Shown here piece after piece: positions 1 to 8,108 of a DNA stretch of 12,500 bases (its first letter is position 1; each line of letters starts with the position of its first letter). Below the pieces are notes generated by a model. It saw only the letters and a program-made list of their open reading frames with translations. It was not told the origin of the DNA and did not search any database. The translations under genes and the position numbers were made by a program. The stretch spans positions 57,251 through 69,750 of the forward strand of contig JAHBMJ010005161.1 in NCBI GenBank assembly GCA_018398765.1. The letters are read 5' to 3'. The stretch is from Chromera velia (taxonomy: Eukaryota; Sar; Chromeraceae).

Positions 1-410
1 TGCCATATATGCGTGCATGCCCTCCGCGTGTGTCTGGAGTCTGAAGGATCATGAAAATTGATTGCCAGGATTTGGCACGTGGACTTTCACTCCATTTCCT
101 TCCGCCGCGACGAAGCATCATCCAGATATATAGTCGTTGGATGAGTGAGAGGTAAACCGTTGTCTCAAAGTGGCAGCGCATAGAGAATTTAGACTGACGA
201 TTGCACACTCAGTCTTAAGATTCTCTCGTCTCGGCCCGTGTGTTGCTTGGTGCTCGCTCGACCGCTGTTTTGCAAAGAAAAGCAATTCCCCCCATCAAAT
301 GCAGGGGCTGGATTAGCTTCTGTCCTCGCACTTGACGGAATCGCCTTTCCTCACTGCGGGCAGAGAGAGATCCCGATTGTTTTGTCAATCTTTTGCTGAG
401 TAAAGTTGGA
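1..410. other. Upstream region without a recognisable gene
   Basis: No convincing exon is visible on either strand. A small inverted repeat, AGACTGA at 191-197 and TCAGTCT at 209-215, could form a 7-bp stem with an 11-base loop. The stretch directly precedes the first plausible start codon at 411, so it probably holds the promoter and 5' leader of the gene at 411-3813. I see no clear TATA box or other named element. Confidence 0.4.
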
Positions 411-3400
411 ATGTCTGCCTTTGAGAGATTTCTCAGTTGTTCCTCCTGCACAAGGTGTGACGACGATCTGGAGGAAGTGGAGGAGCTCATCATTCTGCAC
501 CCTAGAAGACCCATCACGCAGAATTTTGAGCAGCTAGACGCAGCAATCTCTCAGCAGATCGATGACGATCCAGACGGTAAGCAGAGGGCAGAGCGAGACA
601 GGAGAGCTCAGTTTGAAGGCATCAGAGACGGATCCTTAATTGCAGAACCCTCTCACAACTGTTGCAAAGTAACCACTGATACGATGGAGATAGGTTATCT
701 GTGCAATACGACTCCGCTTTGCTCTGCAGGTGAGGCCGTGCTGGCAGCTTCTCCAGTCCTGACCCTGAGGGACGAGGTGGGTGGGGTGCATGGATCGATC
801 GTGCGTCGCGCCTTTGTTTATGTATCATTCTGGCAGAGACTGAGTAAAGCTGGTGAAAGAGCAGCCTACAGATTGCACTCGAATTTCCCCAGTCTGTTTC
901 CTTCCTTTCCTGTGTGCCGCTCAGCTGCTATCGTTTTGCTGCTTCCTTGCCTCTGCATCGGTGTTTGCCAAGCGGAGTCAGCAGACGAAGAACGTCTGCT
1001 CTCGCTTCTGACCATCGATGCTGTCTCTCGTCCCCTGTGCGTTGTAGAGTTATCCCGAGCATGCAGACTCTCTCACTGTCTTGTGTCACTCACTTGCTCA
1101 TCTCCTGCTTGCTGACTCGGCTGCCTCCCATCTTCGCTCACTTTCCGTCTCTGCATGTTTGTGGAAGAATGAATGCATTTGAAGATGTCTTCCAGAGTAA
1201 GCCTGTCAACAAGGGAGTGGTTTGCGTTATCTCTGTCCAGTTTTCATCGTGTAACTCGGGGATGGTGAATGCGTAGATGCATGGGTAGATGCAAACTTTC
1301 TCCATGTCACCTTGTTTGTATGCTTTCCTCTCTTTCCGACACTATTTTGTGGCTGGTTGCTTCCCCCCAATTCCTGCGCTTTCAGTGTCCTACATGCACC
1401 CGCTTGGCGGAAACCCTTCCCCTCGTGCGATCCAGTTATCGTCTTGATTGTTGTCTGTGCCCGTCACTCTACCGGAATCCATTTCAACCATTTGCCCGGC
1501 CAGTTTTTTCTTCGCCCTTACAGCCACTAATTCTGATGATTCCTCTCTGGGTGTGTCCGTTGACACTCGTCTCTGCTGCAGGACGACCCGTTCAACCACT
1601 TTGTGTCCGTCGCGTCGGAGGAGAGTCTGCCGATCCCTCCAGGGGGCAGGGGGGCACTCATGCCGGCTGCAGCAGCGGGGGGGGGGGCGATGCAGAGGGC
1701 AAGGGCGGGAGGGTACGGGCAGGTCCGAAACCGGCTCGTCTCTCCGAGTCTGCCGCCACTTTTTGAAGACGATGGTTGGTTGGTTGGTCAGTCAGTCAGG
1801 AAGCGTGTTGTGCCATGTTGCTCGGAGTGAGGATGTAGCCATGTTTTCCAGGGGACTGCCTGAGCATTTTTTCTGAGGACAAAGGGGGGTGATTCGCAAG
1901 CAGGAAGGCAGGCGGGTAGGCAGGCAGCAAGAGGCACAATGTTTGGCGACTTTTTGGCACAATGTCTAGACGCCTTTTTGTCGTTCGCTTTCTTTATTGC
2001 TCATGTTCATATTTCGGTTATACGATACATGCCCTTCTTTTTGTTTCATATCTGATGAAAGCGGTGTGATGAGGGAGTGATCTTGATGCATCGCTGGATA
2101 GCTTCCTTCCTTCCTTCCCTACCTCCTTTATGTAAACAAACGAGTGGGTGAGAGAATCGATGGATGGATGAATGAACGGATACATGCATGGATGCATGGA
2201 TGGATGGATGAACGAAGCAGAAGGTTCCGTGGGGGGAGACGACGTGGTCAACTCCCCATCTCGGGCTCAGACGGCGGGGTTCCACTGGCCGCACCCGAAT
2301 CCGAATCCCCAGGCACCCTCGAGGAACGGGGTGGGGGGAATGGCAACGGGGGGGGGACCTCAAAGACAAACGGGGGCAAGACAGACGGAAGGTGCACTCG
2401 GGGGGGGAAATGAAGAAGACAGAGAGAGGAGTGGTGGGACCCCTCGGACGTCTGCGGCTTTGCGTCTGATGCAGAGGGGGGTGGATATCCGGTTGTTGTG
2501 GCCTCCAGGGAGCCTCTCAGTGGAAGACGCAAAGAAACGACTCCGAACGTTCCCCCACTCCTCAGATGGCAACTCCGCAAGAGCGAGTGCTGTGGAATCG
2601 TCAAGCACCTGGGACGCGTCTCTGCAGATTTTGCAGGTAGGGAGGCAGGCAGGTAGGATCGCACTTCTCAGGAGATCGCTGTTCCGCATGGAAGGAAAAT
2701 CATTCATCTGTGTGGACACTTCAACTCTCTATCGTTTCATTGAGGTTTGGTTGGAAGTGCACCAGCTGGGAGTTAGGTAGAGAAGAGAGAGGAACCGGAT
2801 CGTCCTTCCTTCCTTGCTTCCTGTATGAGTCTCTCTCATTTGAATTAAGCGGTCCTCTTCTCGTTTTTCCCTGGCTGCCTCTTTCTTGCAAGTAAGTGTC
2901 CTACCTCTCTCTCCTGTCTATGCGCTTTCCTTACTCCCTGTACACGTTCCTCCCTTTCTTCCTTCCTTTCTTCCTTTTGTCCTCGCAGGCTTCCAAAGAC
3001 TCCAGAGCGCTCTCGATCTTTCCCCGGAAGTCCTCGGGAGGGGGCAGGGAGACTCCCAGACAGTCGCTGTCAGTCACTGGCGGCGTCTCCTCGGTTTCTC
3101 AGCAGGGTGGCGGTAGGGGGGGGCAGCCACCGGTAGGGGGGGGGGACATCCCTGCCCCCCCCAACAATCTTTTGTTCCCTCTGTTGAGAGTTGCAGCTGC
3201 TCACGGAACCGCGGGGACTCAGCTGCCGCCTCCGCAACGATCGGGGGCAGAGGGGGCGGGGGGGTTTCTGCAGAGTTATACACCGAGAGGACAGACTCCT
3301 CGCGGATCTGGAAGGCAAAATTCTGCATTGTCCCCTGAACCCCCCCCCCCTTCTGGTGTTCTGTGGTCTCTGCTGATTGCCCCTTCTTCGTCTTCGTCGT

Positions 3401-3813
3401 CCTCCCTCACAATCACACAGATCAATAGAACACCAACGCCACCGACGGCTCAACTTCAGCCCGGGGTCAGTCAGGCTACCATTGAAGGGGCAACCCCAAA
3501 TTATCCCCTGCAGAATGGAGGGGACAGCTCTCCAGGTGTCCCAATTTCCCCAACCCATCAGCGCCCGTCCTCGGGGCCGCCGGTACATCCTGACAATCGG
3601 CTTTCTTTGGGAGAGGGGGGAGAAACGGAGACTGCAGCAGTCACCGGGAGTGTCGCTTCAGCTCCTGATGCGGGGAAACCAAAAGGTCGGGCCGCTTCTT
3701 GGAAGGAATATTGGTTATGGGTTCAAGGAGGTCGGGACTCCGAAAGCTTTGCGCGGTGTATGCGGTATTTGTGTCCGGCGGGGCGATTTGCTGTAGAGCC
3801 TCTGGACTTCTAA
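411..3813 (+). CDS. Multi-exon gene, low-complexity protein of unknown function
   Basis: Not recognised. Proposed exons: 411-668 (phase 0; weak donor GTAACC), 1582-1774 (donor GTTGGT, weak), 2221-2636 (donor GTAGGG after TTTTGCAG), 2989-3813 (acceptor CCTCGCAG; stop TAA 3811-3813). The 2636/2989 junction is the firmest: both sides are phase 0 and read LQILQ then ASKDSR. The N-terminus starts MSAFERFLSCSSCTRC, a Cys cluster that could be lipid-modified, followed by an acidic stretch. The middle and C-terminus are rich in Gly, Pro, Ser and Gln and look disordered; the end (SWKEYWLWVQGG, residues near 3696-3731) is more ordered. An alternative uses the better donor GTAAGC at 577 with the 1582 exon in another frame, ending at a CAG|GTCCGA donor after 1722; this is also phase-consistent with 2221. 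The exon order is fairly sure, the first two junctions are not. No catalytic motif was seen. Confidence 0.55.
669..1581 (+). other. Probable first intron of the 411-3813 gene
   Basis: This interval is pyrimidine-rich on the plus strand and ends in CTCTGCTGCAG at 1571-1581, a strong acceptor. If the donor GTAAGC at 577 is the real one, the intron starts there. An isolated donor-like CAGA|GTAAGC lies at 1194-1202, but the frame before it (MNAFEDVFQ) does not link in phase to both neighbouring exons, so I do not call an internal exon. Confidence 0.4.
2157..2212. repeat. GATG/CATG-type microsatellite
   Basis: Imperfect tandem copies of ATGGATGG with ATGAATG and ATGCATGG variants. The tract sits just upstream of the acceptor GAACGAAGCAG (ending 2220) in the putative intron 1775-2220. 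It is open in several frames only because it is repetitive. A shorter CTTCC tract lies at 2102-2119. Confidence 0.85.
3103..3267. repeat. Guanine-run-rich coding stretch
   Basis: Several runs of five to ten G occur inside the last exon of the first gene: near 3115-3122, 3134-3143, 3243-3247, 3251-3255 and 3257-3263. The 3243-3263 cluster, with runs separated by one to three bases, fits a G-quadruplex-forming pattern. In the protein the runs give Gly-rich segments. A complementary C-run lies at 3341-3350. Homopolymers this long also make the reading frame vulnerable to sequencing error. Confidence 0.6.
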
Positions 3814-4080
3814 TCAAAATTCTGTTGCTTTAATTTAAACTGAAATTAATGTTTGAGATTTATTTTATCATCATCAGCATTATTTACCATCTATGTTACT
3901 ATTGTTATCGGCACCTAAAATGAAATGAGCGTCAAACTTTGACGTTTGCAGCACGGTTTGCTTGGCTCGATATGCAGCTAAACTTAGTTAAACACAGTGT
4001 TATGATAGTTTTTAGTACTCTTATTTTATGATCACAAATTAATATCTACGAATGAAGTTAAGTGATAAGTGATTAATGGT
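3814..4080. other. AT-rich intergenic stretch
   Basis: No gene is visible. The composition drops sharply to AT-rich after the stop codon at 3811-3813. A perfect 15-bp palindrome, CGTCAAACTTTGACG, sits at 3930-3944. The segment probably combines the 3' flank of the upstream plus-strand gene with the 3' end of the minus-strand LINE remnant; the boundary cannot be placed. Confidence 0.5.
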
Positions 4081-4200
4081 GCCCTAGACCACTGTCGCCG
4101 TTTTGTCTTATAGAGGTCGCCCCTGCAAACGGCAGGGGGGTGTACCTCATCGCTGAGGCTCAGACCACACCCCGTGGCCCGCCTGGTTTCCCAGGCCGCT
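4081..4200 (-). other. GC-rich hairpin cluster, possible retroelement 3' UTR
   Basis: Three stems in 120 bases stand out from AT-rich flanks: CCCCTGC 4120-4126 with GCAGGGG 4132-4138 (5-base loop); CCTC 4145-4148 with GAGG 4155-4158, enclosed by GGTGT 4139-4143 and ACACC 4167-4171; GCCTGG 4181-4186 with CCAGGC 4191-4196 (4-base loop). On the minus strand it lies downstream of the LINE reading frame that ends at 4446, so a structured LINE 3' UTR recognised by the reverse transcriptase is a reasonable inference. An independent structured RNA is possible. I could not match it to tRNA, 5S, U1-U6 or SRP RNA. Confidence 0.4.
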
Positions 4201-4445
4201 AACAAACAAGTTTTAAAATAACAATCTGTCTGCGTTTTACATGCTGTGGTCTATGGGCTGCTCAGAAGGGACTGCTCCAAAGATCGATTCAATGATACAG
4301 GATGAAAGGACACTTTGACTTTCTACACGTCCTCTTTCCATTCTTTTCTCAACGATTTCTCCTTCTCCCTCCCTGAGCTGTCTTCCTGCTTCCATCGCTT
4401 CCAGGATAGTCTTGTATTCCTCTTTTCTTCTTTCCGTTCCTCCTT

Positions 4446-5095
4446 TTATTTTTTCTGTGCTAATACTGTTTCATCTAATGAGCTTCTAGGTGCGTACCTT
4501 CCTGGGCTTTCCTTAAACATTCTTCTTCTAAATGCCACCCTCCCCAGAAACTCATCCACCGCACTATGCTCTTTGTTCATCAAGAATGTGAACAGAGCCT
4601 CAGTGTGCAGTCTTCCTCTTTGTTCTTCTCTTTTCTCTCCGTAAACTTCTCTTACCCTCTTTTCTCTTCCCTCGTTCCAGTCCGCTCCTAATGTTCTATA
4701 CATGTCCGCTCTCTCCCTATATCTCCCTATCATATATCGGACACTCAATCAGTACATGGATCTCGTCCTCCAACACCTCTGTTTCCATCCATCTTTTGCA
4801 AAAGGGGCAAAGTCTCTCCTTCAATGGCATTCTTTGCCCTCCTCTTTCTGGCACTTTTCCCTTTGTTACCACTAATGCCCTGTCTCCCACTCTGCAGGCC
4901 GGCTGCTCTCCTTCTGTGTTCTCCTCTTGGTGCTACCCTTCCATAACAGAAAGGCACCTGTCCCAGTTTTTCTTTCTCTATTTTCATTCCCTCTCTTGGT
5001 CTTTCTTCTGATACTTTTTCAAACAAAGTGAGCTGCAGTCTATTTCCGTTTGCTTTTGTTTGATGTATGTATTATGTATACCATAGTAGACTTTT
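4446..5095 (-). mobile_element. LINE (non-LTR retrotransposon) remnant, C-terminal ORF
   Basis: Reading the minus strand from about 5095 down, the translation contains RVGDRALVVTKG, then a zinc-knuckle segment with cysteines encoded at 4809-4807 and 4800-4798, histidine at 4758-4756 and cysteine at 4743-4741. The spacing is CX2C-X13-H-X4-C, followed by a basic helical tail ending at a stop at 4446. This arrangement is typical of the C-terminal end of reverse transcriptases of non-LTR elements. The frame is broken at least twice: a stop directly after DREI, close to the GGGAGATATAGGGAGA repeat near 4720, where the following sequence continues in another frame, and an in-frame TAG upstream of HQEENTEG. 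The catalytic polymerase core is absent, so this is a dead, 5'-truncated copy. It ends near a (TC)n tract. Confidence 0.75.
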
Positions 5096-5098
5096 CTG

Positions 5099-5100
<2 letters not shown>

Positions 5101-5138
<38 letters not shown>

Positions 5139-5156
5139 ATCTCTCTCTTTCACTCC
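5101..5156. repeat. (TC)n microsatellite
   Basis: About sixteen near-perfect CT dinucleotides at 5103-5134, followed by degenerate CT-rich sequence. It abuts the truncated 5' end of the minus-strand LINE remnant. Confidence 0.9.
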
Positions 5157-5516
5157 CCTAGCTCTTAATTCTCCACCTGAAGATTTCTTTCTTCCTCTAA
5201 CCTAACTAGACCCATATAGGCTAGACCTAACTAGACCTGTATATAGGCTCTCAGACTACCTCAGAAAGAATGTATAGTCTGTCTCTCTTTCTACTGAAAT
5301 CTAGTTCAATTAAAGTAAATTAAAGAAAAAAAAAAGAGCTGGATAATTTTATTCTATAATACGATAATGATGGATTAAATATAGGCTGATGATGATGAGA
5401 CTAGATTGATTTACGTCCTTTCACTTTCAGATCTCCCTCTAAAGCTCATTTTGGCCTCCTTCTTTTGGCTTGGCTTGGCAAAAACTGTAGCCTGGCTTGG
5501 CTTTGTCTCCATCCAG
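5157..5516. other. AT-rich spacer with short tandem copies
   Basis: No gene seen. Two imperfect copies of CCTAACTAGACC followed by TATAGG lie around 5200-5250. TTGGCTTGGCTTGGC and related TGGCTTGGCTT repeats lie around 5465-5500. The open frame at 5406-5663 runs through AT-rich repeats and is not protein-like. Confidence 0.5.
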
Positions 5517-5534
5517 CGCGATCCACTTCCCTAT

Positions 5535-5550
5535 ATCAGTGGGTTAACTC
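5535..5550 (+). repeat. Left terminal inverted repeat (perfect core)
   Basis: ATCAGTGGGTTAACTC, exact inverse complement of 7819-7834 about 2.27 kb away. It contains the palindrome GTTAAC. Imperfect similarity extends outward to about 5517. Confidence 0.75.
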
Positions 5551-5600
5551 GAAGAGGTACCTTCATAATAATTATAAAATCTCATAGTGACTTTGAAAGT

Positions 5601-5827
5601 CATAATCATTATGGGTGTAACCATCAGTATCCTATAATCATTATACCATTATATCATTTGTAATGGACATAATCATTATAAACATAATTGTCATTATGAA
5701 TTTGAAATATATTTAGAACCATCATTTTCATTATAATCTCGTAATGATTAGTATATGAACATGTAGTCACATAATCATTATGTATAATTCACATAATCAT
5801 TATGTGATAATTCAAATAATGATTATG
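5601..5827. repeat. Left subterminal palindrome cluster
   Basis: Copies of CATAATCATTATG or close variants at 5601-5613, 5633-5645, 5668-5680, 5770-5782, 5792-5804 and 5815-5827 (the last inverted, AATAATGATTATG), with half-copies between. Each unit is a near-perfect palindrome with a TC or GA centre. The same units recur inside the right arm. Confidence 0.8.
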
Positions 5828-5865
5828 TTTGTTTTTGTTGCCTTTCTTTTTTCAAGTTCTGGAGG

Positions 5866-5894
5866 CTGCACAGCTTGAATTACGGGCTGTGCAG
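5866..5894. repeat. Perfect 9-bp stem-loop
   Basis: CTGCACAGC at 5866-5874 and GCTGTGCAG at 5886-5894, separated by 11 bases. It lies between the left palindrome cluster and the 90-bp tandem repeat. No T-run follows, so a terminator role is not supported. Confidence 0.6.
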
Positions 5895-5983
5895 GATTTA
5901 ATAGAGACCGCCGTGTCACTCATTCAATTCGTGCGATGTCACAATTTATGAAAGGGTTTGAAGCGTCTCCCAAACATACGCGA

Positions 5984-6235
5984 ACACAAAGGCCGAACCG
6001 ACAGCCGCCAGAGAAAACTCGTTGCAGGCAAGGGGGTTAGGTGTTTGGTAGGGAGAGAGAGAAGCATCTCTCTGAGATAAACACAAAGGACCGACAGCCG
6101 CCAGAGAAAACTCGTTACAGGCATGGGGGTTGGGTGTTAGGTGGGGGGACGGAGAAGCATCTCACAAACACAAAGGACCGACAGCCACCAGAGGCAGGGG
6201 GATTGGGTGCTGGGTGGGTGGAGAGAGAGAGGAAC
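5984..6235. repeat. Minisatellite, about 90 bp x 3
   Basis: Units begin with ACACAAAGG and CCGACAGCC and continue with CCAGAG, a G-rich stretch, GAGAGAG or GGAG, and usually AAGCATCTC. CCGACAGCC starts at 5998, 6091 and 6178, giving periods of 93 and 87 bp; the third unit has lost the AAAACTCGTT part. The array lies 3' of the minus-strand gene, and the readable frame of that gene would end inside it (stop at 6162-6164) if the last donor at 6257 is not used. Confidence 0.8.
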
Positions 6236-7338
6236 GTCTTTTAGTCCTCATGCATACCGTCTCGACTTGTAGGAGACGATGCATGGGAGCTATTCGGAAG
6301 GGTTGGAAGGAAGACGAAGATGATGACATAGCTGTAGCAGCTGCTGCCGCCCCCTCTGTCTGTGAACGGGTGACACTGTCCTTCAATGCCAGTGGTACTC
6401 TAAGAAAGAAAGAAGGAAAGAAAGATGGAAAGTTCAAAAGACCAAGAGGAAAGGAAAGAAAATGGGCCGACTGACTCTCTCAGCGCCTTCAGTTCTCCCT
6501 TTATCTCGTCATGATAATATTCACTTCCCGGTCCACTGAGAAGGCTCAGCTGCTTCAGAAACCGCTTTGGATCCTTGCCGGCTTCATGGAGATTCAGCGT
6601 GGGGGGGAGACAAGAGCCAAACTCGCTGAAAAAACCCTTGAAAATCACCTTGTATAACTTGGAGGTCAGGTTGTTGTTGTCGACTATGGTCTTCCCGGTT
6701 GCAGAGGTAATGTAGGACTCCAGCAGTTTCACCCGCTTGTCCCCTTCTCGGAGGTCTGCAGAGTTCGGAAACCTCAGGCAGGGGCGCAGGAGTTCGGCTC
6801 CCCTCCAAAACTCCCGATCACAGTGCGTCGTATCACCTCTGCAGCAAAATAGAATGGAGAGCGCAAAACAGAATTCAGCACTTAAAATTTTGGAACTGTT
6901 GGCCGAGGTCAAAAGAGTGCCAAAGAGTACACCGACCTGTTGAACAAAAAAAAAAGGTTCCCGAGCTCCACTCTGTCTCTGTTCACTACGATTTCCTCCA
7001 TATACTTGCTGAACTCGGCGTTGACAGTGGTTGCAACTCCCCCTTCTCCGGGGGAGCCTGCAGGAGACTCAGCGTTCTATTGAGACGGGGCAGCTGACGC
7101 TGGCTAAGACGGGGGAAGACTGGGAGGAAGGCCGACTGGTCTGGGTTCTCTCAGGATACGTCGGACGAGCTGTTCCATCTTCTTCTCAATATGCACTTCC
7201 ATTTCGCAGAGATGGGAGCCGAAAGATCGTGAATGGTATAGAGCTCGGTTTGATGAGATGAATTAACAGTGGAGGAGAAGCCAGAGTGTCAGTTCGTCCA
7301 CCGTACAGAAAAAGCGAGCCAGTGATCAGCTTGCACAT
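6162..7338 (-). CDS. Multi-exon gene of unknown family inside the TIR element
   Basis: Not recognised. Firm exons, in minus order: 7057-6937, 6838-6476 and 6399 to either a GTATGC donor after 6258 or a stop at 6162. Introns 6936-6839 (98 bp, GTCGGT...GCTGCAG) and 6475-6400 (76 bp, GTCAGT...TTTCTTAG) both join phase 2 to phase 2 and remove frame shifts, so the splicing is credible. The joined protein reads ...SKYMEEIVVNRDRVELGN...FNR|GDTTHCDREFWRG...ESYITSATGKTIVDNNNL...GELKALRE|VPLALKDSV... then an Ala and Ser run (AAAAATAMSSSSSS). Upstream, MEVHIEKKMEQLVRR (start 7202) joins 7057 in phase with a donor at 7159 or 7120. A further possible exon begins MCKLITGSLFLYGG at 7338. The middle looks like an ordered alpha/beta domain. 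It shows no obvious transposase triad or zinc finger. The N-terminal limit is uncertain. Confidence 0.6.
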
Positions 7339-7364
7339 CTCTAGAAAACGAACTCGTTGCACTT

Positions 7365-7396
7365 GGCCCAGAACAAAATTGGCCCAGAACAAAATT
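7365..7396. repeat. Exact 16-bp tandem duplication
   Basis: GGCCCAGAACAAAATT occurs twice head to tail with no mismatch (7365-7380 and 7381-7396). It lies just upstream of the possible first exon of the minus-strand gene and probably arose by recent slippage. Confidence 0.9.
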
Positions 7397-7695
7397 GATT
7401 CCGTGGTATAAGTGTGTGCAGCTCGGGGAATATGCTGTTTTCCCCATTGAGTCAGTGGCTGATCGCATTCGAATTATGGCTGATCTACTATGTGAAAGAG
7501 AAGGACGCAAAAATCTGCGGGGATGGATCAATGCATTTTCATAGTATGGTGTTAATGTTTTGCTTCAATACTCAGGCTATAATAATTAAATTCAAGCTTA
7601 TAGTAACTTTTAGTGATCTTATATAGGTTACTTCTTTGAGTAAACTAGATTAAAATGCAGATCATTTTTATTGTATCACCTAAAATTATTATTGT

Positions 7696-7818
7696 CATTA
7701 TGATAATCAATCATAATTATTATGATCATTATGATAATCAGTCATAATCATTATGAAACACTGCGAGTCATGTCCATAATCATTACGTCATTATCATAAT
7801 GGGGCCATAATGATTATT
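7696..7818. repeat. Right subterminal palindrome cluster
   Basis: CATAATCATTATG or variants at 7712-7724, 7743-7755, 7775-7787, 7789-7801 and 7806-7818, with a further CATTATGATAATC at 7696-7708 and an ATCATTATGAT unit near 7725-7735. They match the left cluster and stop directly at the right inverted repeat. Confidence 0.8.
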
Positions 7819-7834
7819 GAGTTAACCCACTGAT
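7819..7834 (-). repeat. Right terminal inverted repeat (perfect core)
   Basis: GAGTTAACCCACTGAT, exact inverse complement of 5535-5550. The outward extension to about 7854 matches the left flank imperfectly. Confidence 0.75.
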
Positions 7835-7854
7835 GTAAAAGGGAGAAATCCGCG

Positions 7855-8108
7855 TCCGTAATTCTTTAGCACGCTCATGTAGTGCACGATGCACACCCAC
7901 TATTAATAGCTCTCGTTTACAAAAATAAACAGTAACTGTTCACGGACTCTTGCTGCAACATCTCGTAACACCGCGGCCTGTGCATGCGACGAACTTCAAA
8001 TGCACTTTCGCATAGCTAAAAAAAACAAACAGACGTCCGTTCGAAAAAGACAAAGCTCAAAAGCTAATCTATCAAGTAGATGGTCTATTCTGAAGAGCCA
8101 GCAGGTCT
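7855..8108. other. Spacer upstream of the 8109-12500 gene
   Basis: No exon seen. TATTCTGAAGAGCCAGC at 8086-8102 recurs in altered form just inside the open frame (CCTTCTGAAGAGCCAGCC, 8136-8153). Promoter and leader of the downstream gene are likely here, but no specific motif can be named. Confidence 0.4.

Larger units (their letters stand above)
5517..7854. mobile_element. Putative terminal-inverted-repeat element carrying a gene
   Basis: ATCAGTGGGTTAACTC at 5535-5550 is repeated perfectly in inverse orientation at 7819-7834. The similarity continues outward less perfectly (CGCG...ATCC...TCCCT on the left, CGCGGATTTCTCCCT on the right), giving arms of about 34-36 bp over 5517-5550 and 7819-7854. 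Just inside both arms are clusters of ATAATCATTAT-like palindromes, a layout often seen for transposase-binding subterminal repeats. The interior has a minus-strand multi-exon gene and a 90-bp tandem repeat. No transposase signature was recognised. The target-site duplication is unclear: a TA lies at 5532-5533 and 7836-7837 if only the inner arms count. Confidence 0.55.

Noticed and set aside
215-517. Minus-strand Ser-rich open frame over the first exon
   Set aside because: It mirrors the plus-strand exon starting at 411, which has better composition and is joined to downstream exons.
914-1276. Plus-strand Cys/Leu/Ser-rich open frames in the first intron
   Set aside because: Composition is that of pyrimidine-rich intron DNA; the donor-like site at 1197 cannot be linked in phase on both sides.
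4081-4200. tRNA, 5S rRNA, spliceosomal RNA or SRP RNA gene
   Set aside because: No cloverleaf, A/B boxes or recognisable conserved cores on either strand; only generic hairpins.
6930-7050. Plus-strand reading KEYTDLLNKKKRF opposite the minus-strand gene
   Set aside because: It runs across an A10 tract and has no phase-compatible plus-strand partner exons, while the minus strand splices cleanly here.
5601-7818. CRISPR-like array, from repeated CATAATCATTATG units
   Set aside because: Units are short palindromes with irregular spacing in two clusters; no repeat-spacer regularity and no cas genes. The genome is eukaryotic.
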